A stretch of 64,000 nt of DNA from assembly GCF_902506435.1 (NCBI RefSeq), contig NZ_LR733215.1, forward strand, positions 136,459 to 200,458, written 5' to 3'. Both the position numbers and the translations under genes were made by a program. The DNA comes from Nocardioides sp. AX2bis (GTDB lineage: Bacteria > Actinomycetota > Actinomycetes > Propionibacteriales > Nocardioidaceae). Under the pieces are notes generated by a model that was given only the letters and a program-made list of their open reading frames with translations, had not been told where the DNA came from and did no database searches. Shown piece by piece: positions 55,772 to 64,000 of this stretch (the first letter of the stretch is position 1; each line of letters starts with the position of its first letter).

Positions 55772-56287
55772 ATGGCTCGATCGGACCGACCGACCCTGGG
55801 GGGAGTCCCGGGCCGGCTCCCGATGCTGCTGTCGTCGGCGGTCGTGGTCGTGGTGGCCGCCGCGGTCGTCGCGGTGACCCGGACGCCCGGTGACCCGGCC
55901 GGGCCGGTGACGCTCACCCAGGTCGGGGCCGCCCGGGTCGGGGCCGCCCACGTTGGGGCCGAGACGACGCCCGGACAGGCCCCGGTGGCGTCGGTGGTGG
56001 CACGGGTGCTGCGGGTGCCGGAGCTCACCGGCGGTGGACGGCCGCCGGTCCTGGTCGGCCTCGACGCCTCCGGGTCGACCGACCCCGACGGTGAACCGCT
56101 CACCTACCGGTGGGACCTCGACGGCGACGGGCACCACGACGACGGGGCGCGGGCAGCTCCCCGGGTGCGGCTGACCGGCCGGGCGCCGGCCGTGGTCACG
56201 GTGGTGGTCCGCGACGGCACGGGTCTGACCGACGTCGCCCGCCTGCGGCTGCCCGGCGGCCCCCGGGGGTCGTGGCCTCAGAGGTAG
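55772..56287 (+). CDS. Membrane-anchored or exported PKD-domain protein
   Basis: A 171-residue protein from ATG 55772 (GGGGGGAC upstream). One N-terminal helix ([17 protein letters not shown]), then a threefold [14 protein letters not shown] repeat encoded by 15-bp tandem repeats at 55921-55962. One PKD-like domain with [19 protein letters not shown] and [11 protein letters not shown], which could bind calcium, follows. The PKD domain usually mediates protein or polysaccharide contacts outside the cell. It overlaps the convergent kinase gene by 10 bases. Confidence 0.72.
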   Translation: MARSDRPTLGGVPGRLPMLLSSAVVVVVAAAVVAVTRTPGDPAGPVTLTQVGAARVGAAHVGAETTPGQAPVASVVARVLRVPELTGGGRPPVLVGLDASGSTDPDGEPLTYRWDLDGDGHHDDGARAAPRVRLTGRAPAVVTVVVRDGTGLTDVARLRLPGGPRGSWPQR

Positions 56288-57135
56288 CGGCGGGCCGCCC
56301 GCGCCGCGCGGGCGCCGTAGCCGCCGCCGAACAGGCAGGCGTGCACCAGCAGCGGGTAGAGCTGGTGGAGCGCGGTGCGGTCCTCCCACCCGGGCGCGAG
56401 CGGCGTGAGGTCGGTGTAGGCCTCGAGCAGGCGCTGCAGGTGCGGCAGCCCGAACAGCGAGAGCATGGCCAGGTCGGCCTCGCGGTGACCGGCGTACGCC
56501 GCCGGGTCGATCAGCCGGGTGCCGTGGGCGGCCCAGAGCACGTTGCCGTTCCACAGGTCGCCGTGCAGCCGCGCCGGACCCTCCTCGGGCACCAGCGTGG
56601 TCAGCCGCCCCACGAGCGCCTCCACCGAGGCGGCCTCGCGGGCGTCGACCGCGCCGCGGTCCCGGGCCAGCTTGAGGTAGGGCAGCACCCGGCGTACGGC
56701 GTAGAACTCCGCCCAGGTCGCGGCGGTGCGCTGGGGCATCGGCAGGCCGGCGATCCAGCCGTCGCCGTCGGGACCGCCGTACGCCGGGGCGCCCGCCGCG
56801 TGGGTGCGGGCCAGCCGGCGGCCGAGGTCGGCGGCGGCGTCGGTCGTGGGTCGGCCCGGCTCGACCCAGCGCAGGACCAGCGCGTCGTCGGCCACCGCGA
56901 GCACGTCGGGGACCTCGACCCCGCCGGCCGGCTCCGCCAGCCAGCGCAGGCCCGCGGCCTCGCGGGCGAACAGGCCGGGCGGAGGGGCGGTCATCGTCTT
57001 GACGAGCACGGTCGAGCCGTCCGAGACGCGCAGCTTGGCGACCGTCGCGACGTCGCCGCCGCTGACGGGGGCCGACGAGACGACGGCGACGCCGAGGAGC
57101 TCCTCGACGCGGCGCACGGCGGTGGTCCTCCTCAT
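56278..57135 (-). CDS. Fructosamine-kinase-family protein
   Basis: A 285-residue kinase-like protein. The Brenner-type catalytic segment LHGDLWNGNVLW holds the base Asp, and LIDPAAYAGHREADLAML the metal-binding Asp. It phosphorylates ketoamines on glycated proteins in relatives, which are protein-repair enzymes. ATG 57135 overlaps the phosphatase stop by 4 bases; kinase and low-molecular-weight tyrosine phosphatase genes are commonly adjacent in bacteria, and a joint role in glycation repair has been proposed. Confidence 0.9.
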   Translation of the reverse strand: MRRTTAVRRVEELLGVAVVSSAPVSGGDVATVAKLRVSDGSTVLVKTMTAPPPGLFAREAAGLRWLAEPAGGVEVPDVLAVADDALVLRWVEPGRPTTDAAADLGRRLARTHAAGAPAYGGPDGDGWIAGLPMPQRTAATWAEFYAVRRVLPYLKLARDRGAVDAREAASVEALVGRLTTLVPEEGPARLHGDLWNGNVLWAAHGTRLIDPAAYAGHREADLAMLSLFGLPHLQRLLEAYTDLTPLAPGWEDRTALHQLYPLLVHACLFGGGYGARAARAARRYL

Positions 57136-57686
57136 CCCGGGCGCTCCTCGAGCAGTGCGGGGAGGGCGGTCACGAGCACGTCGCTGACCCGGCGCACCAT
57201 GCCCAGCACCTCCTCGAAGCCGTCGTCGCCACCGTAGTAGGGGTCGGGCACGTCCGCCCCGGTGCCGACGGGGTCCAGGGAGCGGAACAGCCGGACCCGG
57301 TCGGGCTCGTCGGGGCCCAGGGCCAGGGTGTCGCGCAGGTTGGCCGCGTCCATCACCAGCAGCAGGTCGTGGGTGAACCACGACGGGTCCGCGGGGTCGA
57401 GGTGGCGGGCCCGGTGGGCGGAGGGGTCCAGGCCGTGGGCGACCAGCGTGGCCGCCGCGCGGCGGTCCATCGGGTCGCCGGCGTGCCAGGCGCCGGTGCC
57501 GCACGAGGCGAGGGCGACGCGGTCGCCCAGCCCGGCCCGGTCCACGGCGTCGGCCAGGACGACCTCGGCCATCGGGGAGCGGCAGATGTTGCCCAGGCAG
57601 ACCAGCGCCACGGAGTAGCGGCCGGGGACGCGTGGCTCCGGCAGCGCCGGCCCGGGGTGCTGCGACCCCGTCGGGTCGGTGCTCAC
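57132..57686 (-). CDS. Low-molecular-weight protein-tyrosine phosphatase
   Basis: A 184-residue phosphatase with the P-loop CLGNICRSPMAE (Cys nucleophile, Arg) near residue 30 and the general-acid loop DVPDPYYGGDDGF. An extra N-terminal tail of about 22 residues precedes the fold. GTG 57686 overlaps the holin-like gene's stop. With the fructosamine kinase it forms a coupled pair. Confidence 0.93.
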   Translation of the reverse strand: MSTDPTGSQHPGPALPEPRVPGRYSVALVCLGNICRSPMAEVVLADAVDRAGLGDRVALASCGTGAWHAGDPMDRRAAATLVAHGLDPSAHRARHLDPADPSWFTHDLLLVMDAANLRDTLALGPDEPDRVRLFRSLDPVGTGADVPDPYYGGDDGFEEVLGMVRRVSDVLVTALPALLEERPG

Positions 57687-58081
57687 GCCCGCTTCTCGGT
57701 GCCGAGGAGGGCGTCGAGAGCCCAGGTGACCACGGTGATCACGACGGCCCCACCGACCGCCGACCAGAAGCCGTCGACGCGGAACCCGAGGCCGAGCTGC
57801 TCGGCCAGCCAGCCCGTGAGCAGCAGCATGAACGCATTGATGACCAGCAGGAACAGCCCGAGGGTCACCAGGATCAGCGGGAAGGACAGCAGCTGGAGCA
57901 CCGGCTTCACGAACGCCGACACGGCGCCCAGGATCAGCGCCACCGCCAGCAGCGGCAGGATCTTGGACTCGATCTCGGCGCTCCCCGAGCGCGGCCCGGT
58001 GAAGCGCAGCCCGTCCAGCAGGGCGGTCGCGGCGGCCAGGGCGAGGGCGGTGGTCAGCAGCCAGGTGAGGAATCGGGTCAC
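57683..58081 (-). CDS. Phage-holin-family (4-helix) membrane protein
   Basis: A 132-residue protein with four hydrophobic helices, matching the 'phage holin family' of small membrane proteins widespread on bacterial chromosomes. INAFMLLLTGWLAE is the conserved centre. It is a chromosomal gene and not evidence for a prophage. GTG 58081; GGGAGG lies 8 bases upstream. Confidence 0.85.
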   Translation of the reverse strand: MTRFLTWLLTTALALAAATALLDGLRFTGPRSGSAEIESKILPLLAVALILGAVSAFVKPVLQLLSFPLILVTLGLFLLVINAFMLLLTGWLAEQLGLGFRVDGFWSAVGGAVVITVVTWALDALLGTEKRA

Positions 58082-58131
58082 CCGCCCATCCTCCCAGTCC
58101 TGGCTGAACGCCGCCTGAACCGTCGTCGCGG

Positions 58132-58159
58132 CCCCGCCGCCCGACTCCGGCGGGCGGGG
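58132..58159 (-). terminator. Possible terminator after the GntR gene
   Basis: CCGCCCG, 7 bases, CGGGCGG, flanked by CCCC and GGGG, directly after the GntR stop on the minus strand. No U-run. Confidence 0.35.
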
Positions 58160-58852
58160 TCAGCCGAGCCCGAGCGCCCCGATCACCTGCACCGCGGCGT
58201 CCTCGAGGTGGTCGCACAGGAAGGCGCCCGCGCCCTCGACGTCGTCGGCCTCGAGCAGCTCGACCAGCGCGGTGTGGCTCTCGGCCTGGTCGTGGGTGTT
58301 GCGGCGGATGCGGTCGACCTGGGCCAGCGCGAGCTTGAGCTCGGTCATCAGCGCCTCGGCGGCCGCCACCAGCCGGGGGCTGCCGGTGAGCGCGACGAGC
58401 GAGACGTGGAAGGCGAGGTGGTGCTCGTTGAGGGCGCGGAAGGAGTCGCCGGCCGCGACCGCGTCGGTGTAGCGGGCGAGGGCCTCGCGCACGCGCCGGC
58501 GGTCGACCGGGTCGGCGTCGCGCCACCCGCGGACGCCGGCACCCTCGAGCACCAGCCGGGCCCGGCAGACGTCGCGCACCGACGAGGCCGCCGGGCGGGC
58601 CACGCTGACGCCGCGGTGCGGCTCGCGGGTGGCCAGGCCCTCGGCGACCAGGACGCCCAGGGCCTCCCGGACGGTGGACCGGGAGACGCCGAGCGAGGCC
58701 GCCAGGGCGACCTCGCGCAGCGGGGTGCCGGACTCGACCTCGCCCTCGAAGACGGCGCGGCGCAGCTCCTCGGCGGCGCGGTCGACCGTCGAGGAGTGGT
58801 CGAGGTGCAGCGTGGCGAACGCCGTCGTCTGCCCGGGCATGCGTCCCATCAT
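58160..58852 (-). CDS. GntR-family (FadR/FCD) transcriptional regulator
   Basis: About 230 residues (ATG 58852 preferred; ATGs 58897, 58849 and 58840 are also in frame). Winged helix with GTPLREVALAASLGVSRSTVREAL and the wing REPHRGVSVAR. The FCD ligand domain follows, with metal-binding His residues in FHVSLVALTGSP and AESHTALVEAL-like segments. It is divergent from the DDAH-like gene, with an operator at 58911-58925 between them, so it probably controls that gene. Confidence 0.88.
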   Translation of the reverse strand: MMGRMPGQTTAFATLHLDHSSTVDRAAEELRRAVFEGEVESGTPLREVALAASLGVSRSTVREALGVLVAEGLATREPHRGVSVARPAASSVRDVCRARLVLEGAGVRGWRDADPVDRRRVREALARYTDAVAAGDSFRALNEHHLAFHVSLVALTGSPRLVAAAEALMTELKLALAQVDRIRRNTHDQAESHTALVELLEADDVEGAGAFLCDHLEDAAVQVIGALGLG

Positions 58853-58910
58853 GCCCACCCGGCGAGGCGATTTGTCGCCCGGTGCCCGGCCGGGCACACT
58901 TGCCTTGTCT

Positions 58911-58925
58911 GATTGTCCGACAATC
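58911..58925. promoter_or_regulatory. GntR/FadR-type operator
   Basis: GATTGTCCGACAATC is a perfect inverted repeat with 7-bp arms. The TTGTC-N-GACAA core fits the operators of FCD-type GntR regulators. It lies between the divergent gntR and DDAH-like genes. Confidence 0.6.
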
Positions 58926-58956
58926 TGCGGCGGGAGTCGCGGGACAGGGGTGCTGC

Positions 58957-59844
58957 ATGGCCGAGCTGACGTGGGGACGGCACTACGCCGCGGTGGAGCC
59001 GACGGCCTTCCGCGTCGACTACGCCATCAACCCGTTCATGGACCCGGCCGTGCAGCCCGACGCCGCGCTCGCCCACGCCCAGTGGACCGGGATGGTCCGC
59101 GTCCTGCGGTCGCTCGGCGCCCGGGTCGACGTCCTCCCGCAGCGCGACGACGCCCCGGACATGGTCTACGCGATGAACCTCGGCCTGGCCCTGCCCGGGC
59201 CCGCCGGCGACCGGGTCGTGCTGTCGCACATGCGCTACCCGCAGCGCCGGATGGAGACCGGGTCGGCCGCCGGCTGGTTCGAGTCGGCGGGGTGGAGCAC
59301 GTCGTACGTCGGCCGCGACGGCGTCGGCGCGCACCTCGAGGCCGGGGACGCCTTCGCCTTCGGCGGCGACCTCGTCGTCGGGTACGGCCCACGCACCGAG
59401 GAGCTCGCCCTCAAGGCGCTGGCCACCGACCTCGGCCTGCGCGTGCGCGGGCTGCGGATCACCCACCCCGGCATGTACCACCTCGACCTGGCCTTCTGCC
59501 CGCTCGACGACCGGCGCGCGATGGTCTGCCCGGCCGCCCTCGACGACGCCTCGGCCGCGGCGCTCCTCGACCTGGTGCCCGAGCCGCTGGTGCTGACCGA
59601 GGAGGAGGCGCTCACCACCTTCTGCGCCAACTCCGTGGTCGTCGGCCGGACCGTGGTGATGCCGGCTTGCCCACCGCGTGTCCGCGCACAGCTGGAGGAG
59701 TGGGGCTTCGAGGTCGTGCTCGTGGAGGTCGGCGAGTTCCACAAGGGCGGCGGCTCGGTCCGCTGCCTGACCAACCCGCTCGACGTCACCGTCGGCCGCG
59801 AGCTGGCGCCGGTGCCCGGCGGCGAGGTCGTCCTGCCGGCCTGA
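58957..59844 (+). CDS. Dimethylargininase-like (amidinotransferase-fold) hydrolase
   Basis: A 295-residue member of the guanidino-group-modifying superfamily. Catalytic His175 in GMYHLDLAF and Cys270 in GGSVRCLTN are present, and YAINPFMD is the N-terminal substrate loop. DDAH removes dimethylamine from methylated arginine, giving citrulline. Close relatives in actinobacteria may instead act on other guanidino compounds. Expression is probably set by the divergent GntR regulator. Confidence 0.87.
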   Translation: MAELTWGRHYAAVEPTAFRVDYAINPFMDPAVQPDAALAHAQWTGMVRVLRSLGARVDVLPQRDDAPDMVYAMNLGLALPGPAGDRVVLSHMRYPQRRMETGSAAGWFESAGWSTSYVGRDGVGAHLEAGDAFAFGGDLVVGYGPRTEELALKALATDLGLRVRGLRITHPGMYHLDLAFCPLDDRRAMVCPAALDDASAAALLDLVPEPLVLTEEEALTTFCANSVVVGRTVVMPACPPRVRAQLEEWGFEVVLVEVGEFHKGGGSVRCLTNPLDVTVGRELAPVPGGEVVLPA

Positions 59845-59850
59845 CCCCCG

Positions 59851-59866
59851 TAGCCTTCGTCGGATG
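59851..59866 (+). promoter_or_regulatory. Candidate leaderless -10 of the vanZ-like gene
   Basis: TAGCCT (59851-59856), 7 bases, then ATG 59864. Confidence 0.5.
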
Positions 59867-60442
59867 TTCCCCGTGGGTGGCTACGACGTGATGGCGCTCG
59901 GCGCGCTCGTCGCCGGCGCCGTCCTCGGCCTGCTCGGGTGGCTGCTGGCGAAGCGCCTCGGCGTGGCCGGGTGGGCCGCGGCCGCGTTCGTCTGGACGGT
60001 CGTCGTGATCGCCCTGGTCACGCTCATCCCGGCCGACGCGGACCCCGGCGTGGTGCTGGCCGAGGACCGCCTGCCGGGCTGCTCCTTCGACATCGGGGGG
60101 CCCGCCCCCGACGGCTTCTGGATCTTCTCCGGCGGCCAGCGGCTGCTCAACACCGTCGCGTTCGTGCCGTCCGGCGTCTTCCTGGTGCTGGCCGCGGCGC
60201 GGTGGCGCTCGGCGTGGCTGACGGTCCGGGTCGGGCTGGTGGGGCTGGCGGCGTACTCCGTGGCGATCGAGGCCGTCCAGCTCGAGCTGGCCCGCATCGA
60301 CCGGGCCTGCGACGCCACCGACGTGATCGACAACGTCACCGGTGCCGCGGCCGGCGTCGGGATCGGGCTGCTGCTGGCGCTGGTCGTGCGTCCCTGGCGG
60401 GACCGCCACGAGCGCCGGGACCGGGCTAGCCTGCGGGCGTGA
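59864..60442 (+). CDS. VanZ-family membrane protein
   Basis: A 192-residue protein with about five helices. [16 protein letters not shown] and the C-terminal [21 protein letters not shown] are the VanZ-like landmarks. VanZ confers low-level teicoplanin resistance in enterococci, but the family is broad and this copy has no other glycopeptide-resistance gene nearby. The hisC start overlaps its stop (GTGA). Confidence 0.85.
   Translation: MFPVGGYDVMALGALVAGAVLGLLGWLLAKRLGVAGWAAAAFVWTVVVIALVTLIPADADPGVVLAEDRLPGCSFDIGGPAPDGFWIFSGGQRLLNTVAFVPSGVFLVLAAARWRSAWLTVRVGLVGLAAYSVAIEAVQLELARIDRACDATDVIDNVTGAAAGVGIGLLLALVVRPWRDRHERRDRASLRA
60427..60441 (+). promoter_or_regulatory. Candidate leaderless -10 of hisC
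   Basis: TAGCCT (60427-60432), 6 bases, then GTG 60439, inside the vanZ 3' end. It could add an independent leaderless transcript. Confidence 0.4.
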
Positions 60443-61527
60443 GCACCCCCCAGCCCCGCGCCCACGTCGAGCGCATCCCGGCCTACGTGCCCGGCCGGCC
60501 GCCCACCCCGCGGCCCGGGACCACGACCTACAAGCTGTCGTCGAACGAGAACCCGTACCCGCCGCTGCCGGGGGTCGTCGAGGCCGCCCACCGGGCGGTC
60601 GACACGATGAACCGCTACCCCGACATGGGCAGCGCGCTGCTCTACGCCGGGCTCTCGGACCGCCTCGGCGTGCCGGTCGAGGACCTCGCCACCGGCACCG
60701 GCTCGGTCGCGCTGATCTACCAGCTGCTCACCGCCTACTGCGACCCCGGCGACGAGGTCGTGCACGCCTGGCGGTCGTTCGAGGCGTACCCGATCGCGAT
60801 CACGTCGGCCGGCGCGGTCTCCGTGCGCGTCCCGGTGACCGCCGACGGCCGCCACGACCTCGACGCGATGGTCGCCGCGGTCACCGACCGGACCCGCGTG
60901 GTGATGGTCTGCACGCCCAACAACCCGACCGGTCCCTCGGTGACGCAGACCGAGCTCGACGCGTTCCTGGCCCGCGTCCCCTCCCACGTGCTGGTGGTGG
61001 TCGACGAGGCGTACCTCGAGTTCGTCCGGATGGACGACGCCGTCGACGGGCTGGCGACCTACCGCGGCCGGCCCAACGTGGTGCTCTTCCGCACCTTCTC
61101 CAAGGCCTACGGCCTGGCCGGCTTCCGGGTCGGGTACGCCGTCGCGCCCGCCCCGGTCGCCGCTGCGCTCCGGGCCGTGTCGCTGCCGTTCGGCGTCTCC
61201 ACCGTCGCCCAGGTCGCGGCCGTGGCCTCGCTCGACGCCGAGCAGGCGCTGCTCGAGCGGGTCGACGCGCTGGTCGTCGAGCGCGACCGGGTCGTCGCCG
61301 GGCTGCGGGAGGTCGGCTGGGAGGTGCCCTCGCCCCAGGGCAACTTCGTGTGGTTCGACCTCGGCGCCCGGACCGCCGACTTCGCCGCCGCGGCGGAGGA
61401 GGCCGGCATCGTCGTCCGCCCGTTCGCCGGCGAGGGCTGCCGGGTCTCGATCGGCGAGGACGAGGCCAACACCCGCCTCGTCGACGTCGCCGCCCGCTTC
61501 GGACGGGACGCCGACGCGCCCCTCTGA
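60439..61527 (+). CDS. hisC: Histidinol-phosphate aminotransferase (or aromatic aminotransferase)
   Basis: A 362-residue fold-type I PLP enzyme: [36 protein letters not shown] and the PLP Lys222 in [16 protein letters not shown]. It converts histidinol phosphate to imidazole-acetol phosphate (histidine pathway), or aromatic 2-oxoacids if it is the Pat/AroAT paralogue. The lack of other his genes nearby makes the second reading possible. Confidence 0.88.
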   Translation: MSTPQPRAHVERIPAYVPGRPPTPRPGTTTYKLSSNENPYPPLPGVVEAAHRAVDTMNRYPDMGSALLYAGLSDRLGVPVEDLATGTGSVALIYQLLTAYCDPGDEVVHAWRSFEAYPIAITSAGAVSVRVPVTADGRHDLDAMVAAVTDRTRVVMVCTPNNPTGPSVTQTELDAFLARVPSHVLVVVDEAYLEFVRMDDAVDGLATYRGRPNVVLFRTFSKAYGLAGFRVGYAVAPAPVAAALRAVSLPFGVSTVAQVAAVASLDAEQALLERVDALVVERDRVVAGLREVGWEVPSPQGNFVWFDLGARTADFAAAAEEAGIVVRPFAGEGCRVSIGEDEANTRLVDVAARFGRDADAPL

Positions 61528-61531
61528 GGGG

Positions 61532-61594
61532 TCTCTCATCTTCGCTCACACGTCTCTCACGACGGGCTCATCGCCGGGGCGCAGGGTTCTCTCA
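61532..61594. promoter_or_regulatory. Phased CTCA direct repeats upstream of a lipoprotein gene
   Basis: CTCA cores begin at 61535, 61545, 61556 and 61567 (10, 11 and 11 bases apart), with a fifth at 61591. TCTCTCA is the fullest form. One-turn direct repeats like this are typical binding sites for OmpR/PhoP-type regulators. Confidence 0.4.
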
Positions 61595-61638
61595 TCAGCA
61601 ACGACCCGCTCGACCGACACGAACCCAGGAGCATCACC

Positions 61639-62271
61639 GTGCGCCGTACCCTTGCCCGCCCCGCCTCCGCCGCCGTCCTCGCCCTCACGCTCGGCCTCGG
61701 CCTGAGCGCCTGCGGCGGTGACGACGACGCCGTGTCCGCCGAGGACCGCGACCAGGCCACCCAGGCCGCGATCGCCGCGGTCGGTGGCGACGCCACCGTG
61801 ACCGGCGTCGACGCCGGCGACGGCGACGACCAGTACGCCTTCGAGGTCGAGGTGCAGTTCGCCGACGGCGAGGACGCCGACGTCCAGCTCGACGAGGACT
61901 TCAACGTGATCGGCACCCCGCCGACCGCCCCCTCGGCCGCAGCCCCCTCCGACGACGCCTCCAGCACCCCGGCCCCGAGCGACTCCTCCACCCCGACCCC
62001 CGGTGGCTCGGACGACGGTGGGTCCGACGACGGCGGCTTCGACGACTCCGACCTCGACGACGACGGCGACAACCTGACCGGCCAGACCCTCCAGCAGGCC
62101 GTCCGCGCCGCGCTGGCCGAGACCGGCGGCGGCCGGGTCACCGACGCCGAGCGCGCCGACGCCGACGAGGACCACGCCTACGAGGTCGAGGTCCAGCTCG
62201 ACGCCGCGACCGACGACGACGTCAGCGTCGAGCTCGACGAGCAGTTCGGCGTGGTCCGCGTCGACCGCTGA
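61639..62271 (+). CDS. Lipoprotein with two PepSY-like modules
   Basis: A 210-residue acidic lipoprotein. Signal ends in LSAC, with Cys25 lipidated. Two alike modules (residues about 35-95 and 150-210) share the pattern xxAAIAAVGG...VTGVDAGDG...YAFEVEVQ...DVQLDEDFNVI, as in PepSY-like domains. A Ser/Pro/Asp/Gly-rich linker separates them. PepSY proteins are thought to bind or inhibit peptidases or bind ligands outside the membrane. Very Asp-rich, so divalent-cation binding is possible. Confidence 0.8.
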   Translation: MRRTLARPASAAVLALTLGLGLSACGGDDDAVSAEDRDQATQAAIAAVGGDATVTGVDAGDGDDQYAFEVEVQFADGEDADVQLDEDFNVIGTPPTAPSAAAPSDDASSTPAPSDSSTPTPGGSDDGGSDDGGFDDSDLDDDGDNLTGQTLQQAVRAALAETGGGRVTDAERADADEDHAYEVEVQLDAATDDDVSVELDEQFGVVRVDR

Positions 62272-62333
62272 CCCCGCGGCCCGTCCGCAGCAGGTGGCCC
62301 TCGTCGCACCCCCCGGGTGAGTCGGGGGCCTCC

Positions 62334-62348
62334 TAGGCTCGCGCCATG
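62334..62348 (+). promoter_or_regulatory. Candidate leaderless -10 of the GST-like gene
   Basis: TAGGCT (62334-62339), 6 bases, then ATG 62346. Confidence 0.5.
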
Positions 62349-63320
62349 AGCGACGACCCGACGTACACCGAGAAGGGCAAGCCCTTCGAGCGGGACACGA
62401 ACTACATCCAGGACCGGATCACCGCCCGGCCCGGGACCTCCGCGGACCCGTACGTCGGTGACCTCGACGTCGAGACCTGGCCCGTCGAGCCCGGGCGCTA
62501 CCGGCTGGCCGCGGCCAAGGCGTGCCCGTGGGCCAACCGCGCGATCATCGTGCGCGAGCTGCTGGGCCTCCAGGACGTGATCTCGATGGGCCTCGCCGGC
62601 CCCACCCACGACGCCGACTCCTGGACCTTCGACCTCGACCCCGGCGGGGTCGACCCGGTCCTGGGCTACGAGCGGCTGCAGCAGGCGTACTTCGCCCGTG
62701 ACCCCGACTACCCCCGCGGCATCACCGTGCCCGCGATGGCAGACGTGCCGACGAAGGCCGTCGTGACCAACGACTTCCCGCAGATCACGCACGACCTCTT
62801 CTTCGAGTGGCGCGAGCACCACCGCGCCGGCGCCCCGGACCTGTGGCCCGCGGACGTCCGCGACGAGATGGAGGAGGTCATGCGGCGGATCTTCACCGAG
62901 GTCAACAACGGCGTCTACCGCTGCGGCTTCGCCGGCTCGCAGGAGGCCTACCAGGAGGCGTACGACCGCCTCTGGACCGCGATGGACTGGCTCGAGGAGC
63001 GGCTGACCGACCGCCGCTACCTGATGGGCAGCGCCATCACCGAGGCCGACGTGCGGCTGTTCACCACCCTGGCCCGCTTCGACGCGGTCTACCACGGCCA
63101 CTTCAAGTGCAACCGCAACAAGCTGACCGAGATGCCGGCGCTGTGGGGCTACGCCCGGGACCTCTTCCAGACGCCCGGCTTCGGCGAGACGACCGACTTC
63201 GAGCAGATCAAGGCGCACTACTACGTGGTGCACACCGACATCAACCCGACCGGGATCGTCCCGGCCGGACCCGACCCCGCGGTGTGGCTGACCAGCCACG
63301 ACCGCGAGAAGCTGGGCTGA
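62346..63320 (+). CDS. Xi-class glutathione-S-transferase-like (glutathionyl-hydroquinone-reductase type) protein
   Basis: A 324-residue protein of the YqjG/ECM4 group. The catalytic Cys is in AAKACPWANRAII (CPWA motif, residue about 60), followed by the C-terminal helical GST domain (GSAITEADVRLFTTLARFD). The family reduces thiol-conjugated hydroquinones; since actinobacteria use mycothiol, that is the likely thiol here. The SDR gene starts one base after its stop, suggesting co-transcription. Confidence 0.9.
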   Translation: MSDDPTYTEKGKPFERDTNYIQDRITARPGTSADPYVGDLDVETWPVEPGRYRLAAAKACPWANRAIIVRELLGLQDVISMGLAGPTHDADSWTFDLDPGGVDPVLGYERLQQAYFARDPDYPRGITVPAMADVPTKAVVTNDFPQITHDLFFEWREHHRAGAPDLWPADVRDEMEEVMRRIFTEVNNGVYRCGFAGSQEAYQEAYDRLWTAMDWLEERLTDRRYLMGSAITEADVRLFTTLARFDAVYHGHFKCNRNKLTEMPALWGYARDLFQTPGFGETTDFEQIKAHYYVVHTDINPTGIVPAGPDPAVWLTSHDREKLG

Positions 63321-63321
63321 C

Positions 63322-64000
63322 GTGGCTGACCGCAGCGGCATGCAGGTCGACGGGGCCCGGGTGCTGGTCGCCGGGGCGACCGGCGTCATCGGGGGCAAGC
63401 TCGTCACCGCGCTCGTGGAACGCGGCGCCCGCGTGGTGCCGGCCGGCCGGGACGAGGAGCGCCTCGCGGCCCTCGGCACGCAGTGCGGCACCACGCCCCA
63501 GGTGCTCGACGCGGTCGACGCGGACGCCGTACGCCGCGCCGTCGACGCCGCGGTCGCCGAGCTCGGCGGCCTCGACCTGCTCGTGGTCACCATCGGGGCG
63601 GCCGGCTTCGGCAAGGCCGTCGACCTCGACGCCGCCGTGACCGAGGAGCTCTTCGCCGTCAACGTGCAGGCCCCGATGGCACTCGTCCGCGCCGCCGCGC
63701 CCGCGCTGACGGAGTCCGAGCACGGCACCGCCGTCGTCCTGTCCGCGATCCTCGCCGACCTGCCCACGGTCGGGATGGCCGACTACTCCGCGGCGAAGTC
63801 CGCGCTGTCGACCTGGCTCGGCGTGCTCCGCAAGGAGCAGCGCCGCGCCTTCCGCGTCGTCGACGTCCGCCCCCCGCACCTCGACACCGGCCTCGACCAG
63901 CGCGCGCTCGCCGGCGAGCCGCCCCGCCTCCCCGAGCCGGTCGCCGCGGACGAGGTCGTCACCGCGATCCTCGACGCGCTCGCCGGGGACACGGGCGAGC
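63322..64000 (+). CDS. SDR-family oxidoreductase (3'-truncated by the window end)
   Basis: At least 226 residues, open to the end of the window. GTG 63322 follows the GST stop by one base. Rossmann motif VAGATGVIGGKLV (GxxGxxG), LVVTIGAAGFG in the NAG position, catalytic Ser in VVLSAILADLP and YSAAK with Tyr/Lys. A classical short-chain dehydrogenase probably co-expressed with the GST-like protein; substrate unknown. Confidence 0.85.
   Translation, partial: MADRSGMQVDGARVLVAGATGVIGGKLVTALVERGARVVPAGRDEERLAALGTQCGTTPQVLDAVDADAVRRAVDAAVAELGGLDLLVVTIGAAGFGKAVDLDAAVTEELFAVNVQAPMALVRAAAPALTESEHGTAVVLSAILADLPTVGMADYSAAKSALSTWLGVLRKEQRRAFRVVDVRPPHLDTGLDQRALAGEPPRLPEPVAADEVVTAILDALAGDTGE

Noticed and set aside
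57683..58081. Prophage remnant suggested by a 'holin' family protein
   Set aside because: The family is a common chromosomal membrane protein, and no other phage gene or attachment site is nearby.

Overview
The window is one contiguous stretch of very GC-rich chromosome with about 57 tightly packed protein genes. Many start with GTG, 4-base ATGA/GTGA overlaps are common, and several genes appear to be leaderless. I see no rRNA, tRNA, phage or insertion-sequence gene. RskA/SigK, PadR, a HelR-type ATPase, mycobacterial-style FadA/FadB and the general gene repertoire point to an actinomycete. My inference is a Nocardioides-like member of the Propionibacteriales; no marker gene here proves the genus.

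Layout. 0-2.6 kb: a polar amino-acid-type ABC importer. 2.6-5.8 kb: an alpha-methylacyl-CoA racemase, a glutamine amidotransferase, CsbD and a CPBP protease. 5.8-11.1 kb: an SDR gene and a MerR regulator, divergent from the fadA-fadB beta-oxidation pair. 11.3-16.7 kb: a secreted subtilisin and a two-gene ABC exporter whose ATPase lacks a proper start. 16.8-25.2 kb: a phosphatase, an SDR, an RDD protein, a padR-smORF-ATPase-FtsX operon, a secreted phosphoesterase and an M50 protease. 25.2-25.75 kb: a non-coding array of actinobacterial palindromic repeats. 25.8-35.0 kb: a seven-gene operon (TetR, TIGR03084-like, AtuA-like, two acyl-CoA dehydrogenases, both subunits of a biotin-dependent acyl-CoA carboxylase), apparently for branched or isoprenoid acyl-CoA breakdown. 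35-36 kb: a BrkB-family membrane protein.

36.2-45.7 kb, all on the minus strand, is a SigK/RskA regulon: a sulfite-oxidase-like molybdoenzyme, a fasciclin lipoprotein, sigK, rskA, an FAD-oxidoreductase fused to DUF1365, two cyclopropane-synthase-like methyltransferases and a DUF1295 protein. Two matching ECF-type promoters lie in front of the molybdoenzyme and the fasciclin gene. 45.9-53.4 kb: HelR, an MFS exporter, and three consecutive chorismate-using enzymes (PhzE-like, PabA, PabB). 53.4-58.9 kb: an MprAB-like two-component pair, a PKD-domain membrane protein, fructosamine kinase, LMW-PTP, a holin-like membrane protein and a GntR regulator. 58.9-64 kb: a DDAH-like hydrolase, VanZ, HisC, a PepSY-like lipoprotein, a Xi-class GST and an SDR running off the end.

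The most unusual observations are: (1) repeats of the 25.2-25.75 kb family recur in frame inside both carboxylase genes of the adjacent operon; (2) a pair of SigK-type promoters has identical spacing, one of them leaderless; (3) two 17-bp operators of the same architecture lie upstream of fadA and of the racemase; (4) a 49-aa gene is locked between padR and an ABC ATPase; (5) an ABC ATPase has its only plausible start in the wrong frame, next to two long perfect hairpins.
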